Both the position numbers and the translations under genes were made by a program. A stretch of 64,000 nucleotides of DNA from Vogesella margarita (GTDB lineage: Bacteria > Pseudomonadota > Gammaproteobacteria > Burkholderiales > Chromobacteriaceae): assembly GCF_028548475.1 (NCBI RefSeq), contig NZ_JAQQLE010000011.1:1-64000 (forward strand), given 5' to 3'. The notes below the pieces were generated by a model. It did no database searches. It saw only the letters and a list, made by a program, of their open reading frames with translations, and was not told where the DNA came from. Positions 1 to 8,911 of the stretch are shown in pieces. The first letter of the stretch is position 1. The number at the start of each line of letters is the position of its first letter.

Positions 1-941
1 TACGTCCAGGCACCGCTGGCGTCGATGCTGAAGGTGCCGTAGCCGTTGCTGCCGCCCACGTCGGTCTGCGCCACGAAGTCCGCCGCGCTGTCCACGTCGC
101 TGGCATCCAGATTGCCGCCAGTGTTCTGTGCCGCATTGCTCTCGCTCAGTTCGGCAGTGCTGGAGCCGGTGATCACCGCTGCGTCGTTGGTGCCGGTGAT
201 TGTAATGGTCGCGGTCTGCGCCACTTTGGCGCCGTGAACGTCCTCCACGAAATAGCTGACGGTAATGACTTCGGTCGCGCCGGCGGCCAGGTGATCAAAG
301 GCCGTGCTGGCCGGGTCGACCTGCAGCTGGTTGCCGACCAGCAGCAACCCAGCCGGTGCGGTGGACGATGCCGGGCCGCCGTTGACCTGGTATGTCAACC
401 CGCTCACCTGCAGGGTAGCGGTTTCACCGGCATCGATATCGCTGGCGTATTGCAGCAGGTTGACCCCGAACGCGGCATCACCCTCGTGCGCGGCTGCGGT
501 GACGGCAGAACTGACGCGCGGGCCGTCATTGCTGCCCATCACATCGACGGTGACCGTGGCGTAGCTGATGGTGCCGTTGCCCAGCTGGATGGCGTAGACA
601 AAGGAATCGTGCCTGCTCTCGCCGACGGCGAGGGAGTCCAGCCCGGTCGCGAACTTGAACTCGATCTTGCCGGCATTGATGCGGATCTGGTTGCCACAGT
701 GCGTATCTTCCCAGCCGGTGGTGACATTACTTGTCAACAAGTCCGCCAGCGCCCCGCTACCGTCATCGATGGAGTACAGCTTCTTGGCGTTACCGCCCAG
801 GTCATTACTCATCACGTCCAGCTTGAGGACATTGCAGCTGCTGTCGTAGTTACTGGCCGCCAGCAGCTGATCCTCGGTATACCAGTAGCAATCATCACCG
901 GCTTGCGGTGTCTTGGTGTAGGAAACGGTGCTGATAGCCAT
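1..941 (-). CDS. VCBS-repeat adhesin, N-terminal part (gene runs off the left edge)
   Basis: The frame is open from an ATG at 941 to the window edge, giving 313 residues of a longer protein. It starts MAISTVSYTK and has no classical signal peptide. Two VCBS/cadherin-like strand ends are visible (ATVTVDVMGSNDGP and ATITITGTNDAAVI), with the typical ITGTNDA signature and much Asp, Gly, Thr and Asn. Proteins built this way are large, usually type I-secreted, calcium-stiffened biofilm adhesins or RTX-like proteins, but the C-terminal secretion signal lies outside the window. A good ribosome site (AGGGAG) sits 6 nt before the ATG. The LuxR-type regulator immediately upstream on the same strand may control it. 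The adhesin class is well supported; the ligand is unknown. Confidence 0.8.
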   Translation of the reverse strand, partial: MAISTVSYTKTPQAGDDCYWYTEDQLLAASNYDSSCNVLKLDVMSNDLGGNAKKLYSIDDGSGALADLLTSNVTTGWEDTHCGNQIRINAGKIEFKFATGLDSLAVGESRHDSFVYAIQLGNGTISYATVTVDVMGSNDGPRVSSAVTAAAHEGDAAFGVNLLQYASDIDAGETATLQVSGLTYQVNGGPASSTAPAGLLLVGNQLQVDPASTAFDHLAAGATEVITVSYFVEDVHGAKVAQTATITITGTNDAAVITGSSTAELSESNAAQNTGGNLDASDVDSAADFVAQTDVGGSNGYGTFSIDASGAWT

Positions 942-1245
942 GATGTTCTCCCTGAATGATCTGCGCTGGCCGGATGACGAGTGCGCCGCTTGCGCGTGCG
1001 CGCAAGGACGACGGAATCGGTGGCATGAGCGGCAGCGGACTTGCGGCCAACCTTGCCCGACACGGGCATGCAGGATGCGCTTGGCACATCAGGCTGGCGG
1101 CATGACGATGAGGCGCCGGAACCGGTCATGACATAGGAAGTGTAGTAAGCGGAACTTTTTAATCTACGGGAGAAACATCCCGTTATTGGCAGGAGTAAGC
1201 TCCTGAATGCCCCAGAGAGAGCTCCCGCAGGGCAGTACTATTGGC
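942..1245 (-). promoter_or_regulatory. 304-bp leader between regulator and adhesin, with two small hairpins
   Basis: No gene is seen here. There are two short perfect hairpins: CAGGAG-4 nt-CTCCTG at 1190-1205 and CGGGA-6 nt-TCCCG at 1167-1182. An A/T-rich stretch lies at 1153-1164, and one full copy of the GGTTGGCCGCA repeat (minus orientation) at 1041-1054. Neither hairpin has a T-run in the adhesin direction, so they look regulatory rather than terminating. No sigma-70 promoter could be assigned with confidence. Confidence 0.4.
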
Positions 1246-1944
1246 TCAGGCGGGCAGCAACAGGCCATGCTGCAGTACATAACCGAGCAGGCCATGACGA
1301 TTGCTGACCCCGAACTTCTTGTAAATCACCGTCAGATGGTTACGAAGGGTACTTTCACTGATGTGCAGCTTGCCGGCGATGAGCTTGGCCGGCTCGCCGC
1401 TATTGGCCATCAGGATGGCAACGATCTTCTTCTCCTGCTCGCTCAGTGGCGGCGGCACGACACTGGCGTCCGGTAGCGGCATACCACCGTGACGCGAGAG
1501 TTCACCGAAGATACGCCCGGTAGCCTCGCGATCCAGCCACAGCTGGCCCTGGTGGACTTTCTCGATGGCGGTAAGCAGCTGCGCCTCGTCGGTGTCCCGC
1601 GTCAGCAGGCCGCGGGCGCCGAGCATGATGGCACGGTCCTGCAGCGCCCGTTCCTGCTGCCGCGTCAGCAGCAGCACCTTGCCACCACGCGCGGCCAGTG
1701 CCCGGACCAGTGCCAGGGTCGGCTCGGCATCACCATCCAGATCCAGCAGCACGACGTCACTGTCGGCACCATCCAGCGGCAGCGGCGTGGTTGCGGCGGT
1801 GCCGACCAGCGCCAGCCGTGGTGTCTGCGCCGCCAACAGGCTGGCCAACGCCGCCAGCAACAACGGGAAGTCACTGATCGCGAATACCCGCAGGGGCTGC
1901 CCTGTATCGTCTGCCATCTGGTCATGTTGCGTCTGCGTTGCCAT
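1246..1944 (-). CDS. LuxR/FixJ-type DNA-binding response regulator
   Basis: 232 residues. The N-terminal part (about 17-130) resembles a receiver domain, with a hydrophobic strand and the acidic VVLLDLDGD where the phosphoacceptor Asp is expected, but it is divergent. The C-terminal part (about 165-230) is a clear LuxR helix-turn-helix: LSEQEKKIVAILMANSG, then AKLIAGKLHISESTLRNHL and KKFGVSNRHGLLGYV. It probably activates or represses transcription in response to an unseen sensor kinase; no kinase gene adjoins it. Position suggests it controls the adhesin downstream, which is inference. The start ATG is followed by a Thr/Gln-rich tail before the receiver, so a start a few codons later is possible. 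Confidence 0.8.
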   Translation of the reverse strand: MATQTQHDQMADDTGQPLRVFAISDFPLLLAALASLLAAQTPRLALVGTAATTPLPLDGADSDVVLLDLDGDAEPTLALVRALAARGGKVLLLTRQQERALQDRAIMLGARGLLTRDTDEAQLLTAIEKVHQGQLWLDREATGRIFGELSRHGGMPLPDASVVPPPLSEQEKKIVAILMANSGEPAKLIAGKLHISESTLRNHLTVIYKKFGVSNRHGLLGYVLQHGLLLPA

Positions 1945-2078
1945 CGTAATCCCCCGCTTATCACACCGGGCTGCATCCCTGCTTCAGCTTATGCCAAAAC
2001 GGCAGCAGATCACCACCACAAAGCATGATCGACCAGGCAGACATCAAGCCGGATGCGTGCCCCCGTCATGGCTAGCTG

Positions 2079-2107
2079 AACCGGTGTCACACAAGCTGTA
2101 CACCGTT
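2079..2107. promoter_or_regulatory. Inverted repeat upstream of the LuxR-type regulator
   Basis: AACCGGTGT and ACACCGTT face each other across about 12 nt in the 290-bp space between the regulator and the lipoprotein genes. The arrangement suits a dimeric DNA-binding protein, possibly the LuxR-type regulator itself. There is no direct evidence for who binds it. Confidence 0.3.
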
Positions 2108-2234
2108 AATACTTGTTTGCAAATGGCAGCTATCTGGTGGCAAGCACTTCGATTATCCTGAAACAGGATGAACTGCCGAGGCTGCCTGCGCGTAGTGCAC
2201 CGGTACACCCGGCAAGGTACGCGAAGGAGACATC

Positions 2235-2408
2235 ATGAGACTGCTGATGCTGATACTGGTCGCCAGCATGCTGAGTGCGTGCGTCGTGCGACCGCTGTAC
2301 CCCTACCGCCACGGAGATTACTACGGCCACGACCGCTATTCACACGATGAAGGCTGGCGTGGCGATGGCTGGCGCGATGATTATCGCCACGGTGGCCGGC
2401 GTCACTAA
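2235..2408 (+). CDS. Small lipoprotein, 57 aa
   Basis: A short gene with a strong ribosome site (GAAGGAGA, 4 nt before ATG). It encodes a lipoprotein signal peptide with lipobox LSAC and acylated Cys16. The mature part is only about 41 residues, rich in Tyr, His, Arg, Asp and Gly (HGDYYGHDRYSHDEGW). The signal predicts export and membrane anchoring, with position +2 Val suggesting the outer membrane. It belongs with the next gene, which has the same lipobox and opening sequence. Function is not recognised. Confidence 0.7.
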   Translation: MRLLMLILVASMLSACVVRPLYPYRHGDYYGHDRYSHDEGWRGDGWRDDYRHGGRRH

Positions 2409-2529
2409 GCCCCCGCATAGCGCGCAATATGCAAGATACGACAGGGCCGGCCTACGCCGGCTCTGCCCATAACCGATTCAAGCGGTCGTCAGCAATGGCG
2501 GCCCCTGTATAGCCATAGCGAGAACCACC

Positions 2530-2718
2530 ATGAAAACCATCCTGTTCGCCCTGATCGCCGCCAGTAGTCTGTCGGCCTGTGTGGTGCAACCTGCACGCGT
2601 CAAGCTGCGCTCTCCCGTCGTGCTGGAGCCGGTCGTGATCGAGCCAGTCTACGATGACCACTATCATCGCGGCGGCGGCTTCTGCCCGCCAGGGCAGGCG
2701 ATGAAGGGCCGCTGCTAA
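2530..2718 (+). CDS. Small lipoprotein, 62 aa, paralogue of the preceding gene
   Basis: The product is MKTILFALIAASSLSACVVQ and onward, with lipobox LSAC and acylated Cys17. The mature part is short, Val/Pro-rich, and ends HRGGGFCPPGQAMKGRC with two more cysteines. The shared signal and the CVV-P start after the lipobox suggest duplication with the preceding 57-aa lipoprotein. A full-length copy of the AAGGTTGGCCGCAA repeat begins at the stop codon. Function is unknown; similar tiny lipoproteins are common envelope proteins. Confidence 0.7.
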   Translation: MKTILFALIAASSLSACVVQPARVKLRSPVVLEPVVIEPVYDDHYHRGGGFCPPGQAMKGRC

Positions 2719-2837
2719 AGGTTGGCCGCAACGCACTCGCCAGCATGAGCCGGATGGGCACGCCGACACCGGCTGCCCGTGGCATTCCGATGCTCCGTTG
2801 CTCACCCTCCAGGCAAACCGGCGGTGGTAACAGGCTA

Positions 2838-3185
2838 TCAATGCATGAAGGTCAGAAAGCTCCATGCCACCATGATGTTCGACATCAGGACAAGACCCGC
2901 CGTGAAGCTGATACCGGAAAACAGCGCCCAGATGCTTAATAGTTGCTCCCAGTCCGGCAGCTGCGCTGCCAGCTCCTTGGCCAGATAGTGGCTGGCCAGT
3001 AATAACGCACACAGGACAGCCCACTTGAGCAGATAGCCAGGCAGGTATTTGCGTTGCTCCCGGTTGTAGCGGTAGTTCTGCTCGCGCAGCATCTGGTCAC
3101 CACGCGAGACATCCCGGAACAGCCAGTAGGGAATGAAGTACAGATACAGCAGATAACACAAACCGGGCTCCGTCGTGTTGCTCAT
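2838..3185 (-). CDS. Small integral membrane protein, 115 aa, unknown function
   Basis: The start at 3185 is chosen for its strong purine-rich ribosome site (GGGGGAGGGG, 5 nt away); the frame stays open 36 codons further upstream but without such a site. The protein begins MSNTTEPGLCYLLYLYFIPY and has three hydrophobic stretches: around residues 8-25, 50-67 (LLKWAVLCALLLASHYLA) and 78-105. A basic loop (REQNYRYNREQRKY) lies between the first two. No family is recognised. It is convergent with the lipoprotein genes and separated from the AsnC regulator by 193 bp. Confidence 0.6.
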   Translation of the reverse strand: MSNTTEPGLCYLLYLYFIPYWLFRDVSRGDQMLREQNYRYNREQRKYLPGYLLKWAVLCALLLASHYLAKELAAQLPDWEQLLSIWALFSGISFTAGLVLMSNIMVAWSFLTFMH

Positions 3186-3378
3186 GACCGCCCCTCCCCC
3201 CGTCGAGTCCGGCAGCACAGAGTCCTGAACGCCGACCAGCGTATCGCCTGCAACCGCCCTGCTGACACTATAGCCACTGCCTTCGCCCGTCATGTCATGA
3301 TCGACAGACCAGCTGGTACCCAGCCAGGATCTCCCTTACCGGAGAGCGCATCAGCAACGGCAAGTCCGCTGACGCTTT

Positions 3379-3828
3379 CTACCTCGGTGGCAGCACCGGC
3401 CGGTTGCTGAGAGGGGTCGACAGGATGATGCTGGTGCGTGTCTCGCCCAGATCGTTCAGCCGCGATACCAGCAGCTCCAGGTGCGACACGTCGCGCGCCA
3501 GCACGCGGAAAACGTAGGAATCGACCCCGGTCACATGGTGGCACTCCTGCACTTCCGCCATCGCGGCCAACCTTTCCAGCAGCACCTTCTTCGCCGGTTG
3601 CGGCACGGTGATGCCGACCAGCGCCGACAGCGCGAAGCCGGCCTTGAGCGGCGCCACCACGGCGTGGTAGCCGCTGATCACCCCCGCCTCTTCCAGCCGC
3701 TTCACCCGCTCCGATACCGCCGGCACCGACAAGCCCACTGTCTGCGCCAGTTCGGTCAGCGATTGCCGCGCATTGTCCTGCAACGCCTGCAGGATCAGCC
3801 ACGATTTGCCATCCACTTCCATTTGCAA
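3379..3828 (-). CDS. Lrp/AsnC-family transcriptional regulator
   Basis: 149 residues with the standard two-domain plan. The N-terminal winged helix (about 6-60) contains LTELAQTVGLSVPAVSERVKRLEEAGVISGYHA. The C-terminal RAM ligand-binding ferredoxin-like domain (about 65-140) contains VQECHHVTGVDSYVFRV. It is divergent from the LysE-type exporter with 114 bp between the starts, the usual layout for an amino-acid-sensing regulator controlling an exporter. Regulation of that exporter is inferred from position. The alternative start two codons in (MEVDGKS) would be equally good. Confidence 0.85.
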   Translation of the reverse strand: MQMEVDGKSWLILQALQDNARQSLTELAQTVGLSVPAVSERVKRLEEAGVISGYHAVVAPLKAGFALSALVGITVPQPAKKVLLERLAAMAEVQECHHVTGVDSYVFRVLARDVSHLELLVSRLNDLGETRTSIILSTPLSNRPVLPPR

Positions 3829-3942
3829 GCCTTTCTGCCGTTTGGCCTAAGAATATAAACCCGACATCGCATTCTGGCGAAGATACCTCATGGTGCGCGC
3901 GGCGTCGCCGTTGCACACTAGCTCATCACATCGAGGAGCAAG

Positions 3943-4578
3943 ATGCCAATGGAAAACAGCCGCCTGTTTGTCGAAGCCGCCCTCATCGGGCTGGCGATTG
4001 CCGCGCCGGTCGGGCCGGTGGGTTTGTTGTGCATCGAGCGCACGCTGCGCCAAGGTGCGGCCACCGGCTTTGTCACCGGGCTGGGCGCCGCCACCGCCGA
4101 CGCCATCTACGCCGCGATCGGCGCCGCCGGCCTCGGCACGCTGATCGCGCTGCTGACGCGGCTGGCGACGCCGCTGGCGCTGGCCGGCTGCGTGCTGCTG
4201 CTGTATCTGGGCATCGCCACCCTGCGCCGCGACGCGGCCAGCCACGCCGCCCGTGCCGCCGGCGCGCACAGCCTGCCACGCGCCTACGGCAGCGCGCTGG
4301 CGCTGACGCTGACCAACCCGATGACCATCCTGTCCTTCATCGCCATCTTCGCCGGGCTGGCCGGCGCGCGCACGCCGTCGCTGGCCGACAGCGTGCTGAT
4401 GGTGGTGGGGGTGTTCGCCGGCTCGGCGCTGTGGTGGCTGGTGCTGGCCTACGGCGGCGGCCGGCTGCTGTCGCGGCTGGGCGCGCGCGGGCAGCTGATG
4501 GTCGACAAGGCCTGCGGCGTGCTGCTGATCGGCTTTGCGCTGCTGCTGGCGTGGCGCACGCTGGCGGGATGGCACTGA
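3943..4578 (+). CDS. LysE/RhtB-family amino-acid exporter
   Basis: 211 residues with about six hydrophobic segments and the family's N-terminal signature GLAIAAPVGPVGLLCIERTL, followed by GLGAATADAIYA. Members export amino acids such as lysine, arginine, threonine or homoserine across the inner membrane by proton exchange. The substrate cannot be told from sequence. It is divergent from an AsnC regulator, which supports substrate-induced export. Length is normal for the family. Alternative starts at the first and third codons (MPMEN) cannot be separated; GAGGAG 8 nt upstream suits either. Confidence 0.85.
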   Translation: MPMENSRLFVEAALIGLAIAAPVGPVGLLCIERTLRQGAATGFVTGLGAATADAIYAAIGAAGLGTLIALLTRLATPLALAGCVLLLYLGIATLRRDAASHAARAAGAHSLPRAYGSALALTLTNPMTILSFIAIFAGLAGARTPSLADSVLMVVGVFAGSALWWLVLAYGGGRLLSRLGARGQLMVDKACGVLLIGFALLLAWRTLAGWH

Positions 4579-4712
4579 GCCAGTACCGCAGCGGCATGAC
4601 GGGGAACAGCGGTGGCACAAGGCTCAGCTCAGGGGAGGACGGCGAGTGCCGGCCAGTGCTAACAGGCCATCACCCATAGCGTGACCATGCTGGCGTGGCC
4701 GCCGGCGATGGA

Positions 4713-5507
4713 TCAGACCAGCTGCTGCAGGCGGCGGGTCAGCGCGCCGGGCTGCCACTGCCGCGCCGCCAGCTGCCGCAGCGGCCAGATGCCGGCCAGG
4801 CTGTTGCAGACGAAGACCTCGTCCGCCGCCAGCACCTCATCCGGTGACAGCCGCGCCTCGCGCACCGACAGGCCAAGGTTGGCCGCAGTGTCGATCACGC
4901 AGGCGCGCATGGCGCCGGACACGCCGCAGCGGTCCAGCGGCGGGGTGATCAGCACGCCGTTCTGCACGATGAACAGGTTGCTCATGGTGCCCTCCACCAC
5001 CGTGCCGTCCATGTCCAGCATCAGCCCTTCGGCGATGGCCGGATCCGTCCACTCGCTGCGCGCCAGCACGTTTTCCAGACGGTTGAGGTGCTTGATGCCG
5101 GCCAGGCACGGCTGGATCGCCAGCCGCGTGTCGCACCAGCGCGCGACGATGCCCTGCTGCGCCCGCTCCGGCGGGTAACCGCCCCAGGCGCTGGCGCTGA
5201 CAATGCGGGTCGGGCTGCATTCCGACGGCATCGCGTAGCCGCGCTGGCCGGTGCCACGGGTGAGCACGATCTTGACCACCGCGCGCTCAAGGTTGGCCGC
5301 CACGCTGGCGATCTCGCGCAGCAGCAGCGCCTCGTCCGGGCACGGCAGGCGCAGCGCGGCGCAGTCTGCGGCCAACCTTTGCCACTGCCAGGGCCACAGC
5401 AGCGGCGTGCCATGGCGCGCCTCCAGCGTGCGGTAGATGCCGTCGCCGTAGGCCAGGCCACGGTCACTGGCGCTGATGCTATCGCCGGGCAGGCCGTTGA
5501 TCAGCAT
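4713..5507 (-). CDS. pabC: Aminodeoxychorismate lyase
   Basis: 264 residues of the fold-type IV PLP family. It converts 4-amino-4-deoxychorismate to 4-aminobenzoate and pyruvate in folate synthesis. Visible features are MLINGLPGDSISASDRGLAYGDG at the start, the PLP lysine in AGIKHLNRLENVLAR (about Lys139), and EGTMSNLFIVQNGVLITPP near 180. It follows pabB with a one-base TGATG stop-start overlap, so the two are translationally coupled. Two copies of the GGTTGGCCGC repeat lie inside it. A D-amino-acid or branched-chain aminotransferase is the alternative for the fold, but the pabB context makes PabC likely. Confidence 0.9.
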   Translation of the reverse strand: MLINGLPGDSISASDRGLAYGDGIYRTLEARHGTPLLWPWQWQRLAADCAALRLPCPDEALLLREIASVAANLERAVVKIVLTRGTGQRGYAMPSECSPTRIVSASAWGGYPPERAQQGIVARWCDTRLAIQPCLAGIKHLNRLENVLARSEWTDPAIAEGLMLDMDGTVVEGTMSNLFIVQNGVLITPPLDRCGVSGAMRACVIDTAANLGLSVREARLSPDEVLAADEVFVCNSLAGIWPLRQLAARQWQPGALTRRLQQLV

Positions 5508-6805
5508 CAGGCTTGCTCCACGCCCAGCGCACGCAGCAGGCCGCGTGCCTTGTGGCGGGTTTCCTGCAGTTCACGCTCGGGATCGGAATCAGCAACGATG
5601 CCGCCGCCGGCACGGAAGCGCAGTTGCTGCCCCTGCTGCATGAAGGTACGGATCAGGATATTCACATCCAGCGTACCGTCGCGGTTGAGGTAGCCGAGGC
5701 TACCGGTGTAGGCGCGGCGCGCGCTGTTTTCCAGCTCGCGGATGATCTGCATGGTGCGCACCTTGGGGCAACCGGTGATGGTGCCGCCGGGGAACAACGC
5801 GCGGAACACGTCCACGGTGTCCACGCCGGGACGGATGCGGCCGCGGACATTGGATTCGATGTGGTGCACGTAGGCGTAGCTGGCCACCGCCATCAGCTCG
5901 TTGACTTCCACCGTGCCCGGCTGGCAGATGCGCCCCAGGTCGTTGCGCTCCAGGTCGATCAGCATCACGTGCTCGGCGCGCTCCTTGATGCTGGAAATCA
6001 GCCGCTGCTTCAGCGCGGCGTCCTCAGCCGCATCGGGCGAGCGCGGATGGGTGCCGGCGATGGGGCGGGTGTCGACCCAGCCGTCGTGCACGCGCACCAG
6101 CCGCTCCGGCGAAGAGCTGACAATGTGCGCGTCGCCAAAATCGGCCAGCGCCGAGAACGGCGCTGGGTTGGCGCGGCGCAGCGCGGCGTACAGGTCCACC
6201 GGGCGCACTTCCTCGCCCAGCGTGGCACGCCAGCCGCGCGAGATGTTGACCTGGAACACGTCGCCTTCGTAGATGTAGTCCTTGAGCTTGACCACAGCGT
6301 CGGTGTACCAGTGCGGCGGATCTTCTTCCAGCGTTTGCAGCACCACCGGGTTGGCCGCAAACGGCTCCGATTCCACCAGCGCCTGTTTCAGCGCGTCCAG
6401 CTGCGCCGGCGTTTCCGCCAGCAGCCAGCTTTCGCGCTTCACGCGGTCATGCAGCAGCGCGGCGGGAATGCGGCTGAGCACCGCCAGCGGGAAGCTGTCG
6501 CTGATCGCCTGCGGCACGCTGGGCTCGAACTCGGACAGCAGGTCGTAACCGAGATAGACAAACCAGCCGCCGCTGAACGGCAGCCGGTGCGGATTGTCCA
6601 CCGCCTGCGGCAGCGGCAGCGCGCGTACGTCGTCGAGGAATAGCGCGCCCTCGCCTTCGCGATAGACGCGGGTGTGCTGTGGCAGGGCCATCAGGATGTC
6701 CCAGCCGCTGTCACCCGACGACTGCATCAGGTAGGGGAAACGGGCGCGATCGTGGGCGTGCAGGGCCAGCAGATCGGGGGTAAAACTCAGCAGTTCACAG
6801 TGCAT
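5507..6805 (-). CDS. pabB: Aminodeoxychorismate synthase component I
   Basis: 432 residues of the chorismate-utilising family. With a glutaminase partner, PabB aminates chorismate to 4-amino-4-deoxychorismate for folate synthesis. The catalytic half is clear: DVFQVNISRGWRA, the RPIAGTHPRS motif near residue 250, LIDLERNDLGRI, FPGGTITGCPKVR and AYTGSLGYLN. It has Ala at the position where E. coli PabB has the nucleophilic Lys (PIKGT), as in anthranilate synthases. The overlap with pabC still argues for the folate role. It lies downstream of fabF after a terminator, so it probably has its own promoter. No glutaminase subunit gene is in the window. Confidence 0.88.
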   Translation of the reverse strand: MHCELLSFTPDLLALHAHDRARFPYLMQSSGDSGWDILMALPQHTRVYREGEGALFLDDVRALPLPQAVDNPHRLPFSGGWFVYLGYDLLSEFEPSVPQAISDSFPLAVLSRIPAALLHDRVKRESWLLAETPAQLDALKQALVESEPFAANPVVLQTLEEDPPHWYTDAVVKLKDYIYEGDVFQVNISRGWRATLGEEVRPVDLYAALRRANPAPFSALADFGDAHIVSSSPERLVRVHDGWVDTRPIAGTHPRSPDAAEDAALKQRLISSIKERAEHVMLIDLERNDLGRICQPGTVEVNELMAVASYAYVHHIESNVRGRIRPGVDTVDVFRALFPGGTITGCPKVRTMQIIRELENSARRAYTGSLGYLNRDGTLDVNILIRTFMQQGQQLRFRAGGGIVADSDPERELQETRHKARGLLRALGVEQA

Positions 6806-6994
6806 GGCAGCAGGGCCCGAGGTTCAGTTGCGGCAAGAGTGGCGGGGTGGCCGGCCGGGCGCGGACGGCGGTGATTGACTCGCGCCGACCGCCACCTAAT
6901 AGGACTATACATCCGCCGCCATGCCTTGCCAGCGCGACTGCGGCAGCCGGCGCCACCCGCCCTCTCGCGGCAACAGCAACGTCATGTTGGCCGC

Positions 6995-7032
6995 AAAAAG
7001 AAAAGACCGCGCGAGTTTATCGCAGCGGTCTT
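6995..7032 (-). terminator. Intrinsic terminator after fabF
   Basis: AAGACCGC pairs with GCGGTCTT across a 14-nt loop and is followed in the fabF direction by TTCTTTTT. The T-run leads directly into a GGTTGGCCGCA repeat copy at 6986-6995. Confidence 0.8.
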
Positions 7033-7066
7033 GGCTGTCAACGGTTTCGACACCGTTGGGCAGGGC

Positions 7067-8308
7067 TTACACGCGCTTGAATACCAGCGTGCCGTTGGTA
7101 CCGCCAAACCCGAAGGAGTTGGAGATCGCCACGTCGATTTTCATGTCGCGCGCGGTATTGGCGCAGTAGTCCAGATCGCAGCCGCCTTCGATATCCTGAT
7201 CGTGCAGGTTGATGGTCGGTGGCGATACCTGGTTGTGCACGGCCAGGATCGAGTAGATCGCTTCCACGCCGCCGGCGCCGCCCAGCAGGTGGCCGGTCAT
7301 CGACTTGGTGGAGTTCACGACCAGCTTCTTGGCGTGATCGCCGAACGCGATCTTCAGCGCGTTGGTTTCGTTGGCGTCGCCCAGCGGCGTGGAGGTGCCG
7401 TGCGCGTTCACGTACTGCACGTCTTCCGGATTCAGCCTGGCGTCGCGCAGCGCGTTCAGCACGCCGCGGGCCGGGCCTTCGGCGCTCGGCGCGGTGATGT
7501 GGTGCGCGTCGGAGCTCATGCCGAAGCCGACCAGCTCGGCGTAGATCTTGGCGCCGCGCTTGACCGCGTGCTCGTACTCTTCCAGTACCAGCACACCGGC
7601 GCCCTCGCCCATCACGAAGCCGTCACGGCCCTTGTCCCACGGCCGCGAGGCGGTCGCCGGATCGTCGTTGCGGGTCGACAGTGCCTTCATCGCGGCAAAG
7701 CCGCCTACCGCCAGGCTGGAGATGGTGCCTTCGGCGCCACCGGCTACCATCACGTCGGCGTCACCGTACTGGATCACACGCGCAGCGTCGCCGATGCAGT
7801 GCGCACCGGTGGTGCAGGCGGACACGATGCCGTAGCTCGGACCCTGATAGCCCTTGAGGATGGATACGTGACCGGCCACCATGTTGATCAGCGAGCCGGG
7901 AATGAAGAACGGGCCGATCTTGCGGATGCCGCCTTCGTGGCGGGCGACGCCGGTTTCCTCGATCAGCGGCAGGCCGCCGATACCGGAGCCGATGTTCACG
8001 CCGACGCGGGTCTTATCCAGGCCCGGCACGTCGTCGAGGCCGGAATCGGCCACCGCCTGCAGCGCAGCCGCAATGCCGTAATGGATGAACACATCCATGC
8101 GGCGCGCGTCTTTCGCCGAAATGTACTGGGTAATGTCGAAGCCTTTGACTTCACCCGCAACCTGGCAGGCAATATCACTGGCATCGAAGCGGGTAATGGT
8201 GGTGATACCACTCTTGCCGGCCAGGAGATTGGCCCAGCCACTGCTCACATCGTTGCCGACCGGGGACACATGGCCCAGGCCGGTCACTACTACTCTGCGT
8301 TTTGACAC
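7067..8308 (-). CDS. fabF: 3-oxoacyl-[ACP] synthase II
   Basis: 413 residues, the normal length. It condenses malonyl-ACP with acyl-ACP during fatty acid elongation in the cytoplasm and is needed for long unsaturated chains. The Cys-His-His triad is present: Cys165 in SACTTGAH, His303 in [10 protein letters not shown], His340 in [12 protein letters not shown]. The family start [18 protein letters not shown] is intact. It follows acpP on the same strand across 166 bp that hold a leaky terminator, the usual arrangement allowing acpP to be expressed above fabF. Confidence 0.97.
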   Translation of the reverse strand: MSKRRVVVTGLGHVSPVGNDVSSGWANLLAGKSGITTITRFDASDIACQVAGEVKGFDITQYISAKDARRMDVFIHYGIAAALQAVADSGLDDVPGLDKTRVGVNIGSGIGGLPLIEETGVARHEGGIRKIGPFFIPGSLINMVAGHVSILKGYQGPSYGIVSACTTGAHCIGDAARVIQYGDADVMVAGGAEGTISSLAVGGFAAMKALSTRNDDPATASRPWDKGRDGFVMGEGAGVLVLEEYEHAVKRGAKIYAELVGFGMSSDAHHITAPSAEGPARGVLNALRDARLNPEDVQYVNAHGTSTPLGDANETNALKIAFGDHAKKLVVNSTKSMTGHLLGGAGGVEAIYSILAVHNQVSPPTINLHDQDIEGGCDLDYCANTARDMKIDVAISNSFGFGGTNGTLVFKRV

Positions 8309-8412
8309 AGGGTATCTCCGCGAAAAAAGGGAGGGAATCTCCCGATAGTCCTGAACGGACGGGCTCGATGGCGGGCCATCAAGTCAAACGCACGTTTCAG
8401 AGCCACGACAGC

Positions 8413-8455
8413 AAAAGACCCCTGCAGGCGAGCCTAGGCTACACCGGCAGAGGTC
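8413..8455 (-). terminator. Attenuating terminator between acpP and fabF
   Basis: GACCTCTGCCGG and CCTGCAGGGGTC form an imperfect 12-bp stem (one mismatch, one G-U) across about 15 nt, followed by TTTT in the acpP direction. The imperfect stem and short T-run suggest partial read-through into fabF. Confidence 0.55.
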
Positions 8456-8474
8456 CTGGTAAGCCCCGGGGGGA

Positions 8475-8714
8475 TTACTTGTTCAGGTGAGCCGTAACGT
8501 AGTCTACTGCTTGCTGAACGGTGGTGATCTTCTCGGCTTCTTCATCCGGGATTTCGCACTCGAACTCTTCTTCCAGTGCCATTACCAGTTCAACGGTATC
8601 CAGGGAGTCGGCGCCCAGATCGTCAACAAACGAAGAGTCGATTTTAACTTCGGCTTCGTTCACGCCCAGTTGCTCGGCAACGATCTTTTTAACGCGCGCT
8701 TCGATGTTTTCCAT
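8475..8714 (-). CDS. acpP: Acyl carrier protein
   Basis: 79 residues, very acidic. It carries growing fatty acyl chains on phosphopantetheine. The attachment site is Ser37 in [19 protein letters not shown]. The start at [10 protein letters not shown] (8714) gives the standard length; the frame remains open 13 codons upstream but without support. AAAGGATT precedes the ATG. It lies between fabG and fabF as in most proteobacteria. The upstream 197 bp contain a T-rich stretch and a TAGAAT box that may be its own promoter. Confidence 0.97.
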   Translation of the reverse strand: MENIEARVKKIVAEQLGVNEAEVKIDSSFVDDLGADSLDTVELVMALEEEFECEIPDEEAEKITTVQQAVDYVTAHLNK

Positions 8715-8911
8715 TTGTTTAAATCCTTTACCTTTCTGTGTACGGGACAACAAAACCCCGCCATTCTACAAAAAAAACCTGCTCAAGCCTACCGCAGTCA
8801 CATCATTGACTCGATATTGACCACGAATCGGCAGTCAGTCCGGCTTTTGACCCGTCAGCATGCTCATGCTGCACTGGCAAAAACCCCAAAACCATTCGTT
8901 CTTGCTGCCGC

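Noticed and set aside
6875-8305. A 476-codon open frame opposite fabF
   Set aside because: It is the antisense shadow of a conserved gene in GC-rich DNA, with no ribosome site and Arg/His/Gly/Val-rich nonsense composition. The same applies to frames opposite guaB (59251-60717), uvrC (57161-58696) and both aldehyde dehydrogenases.
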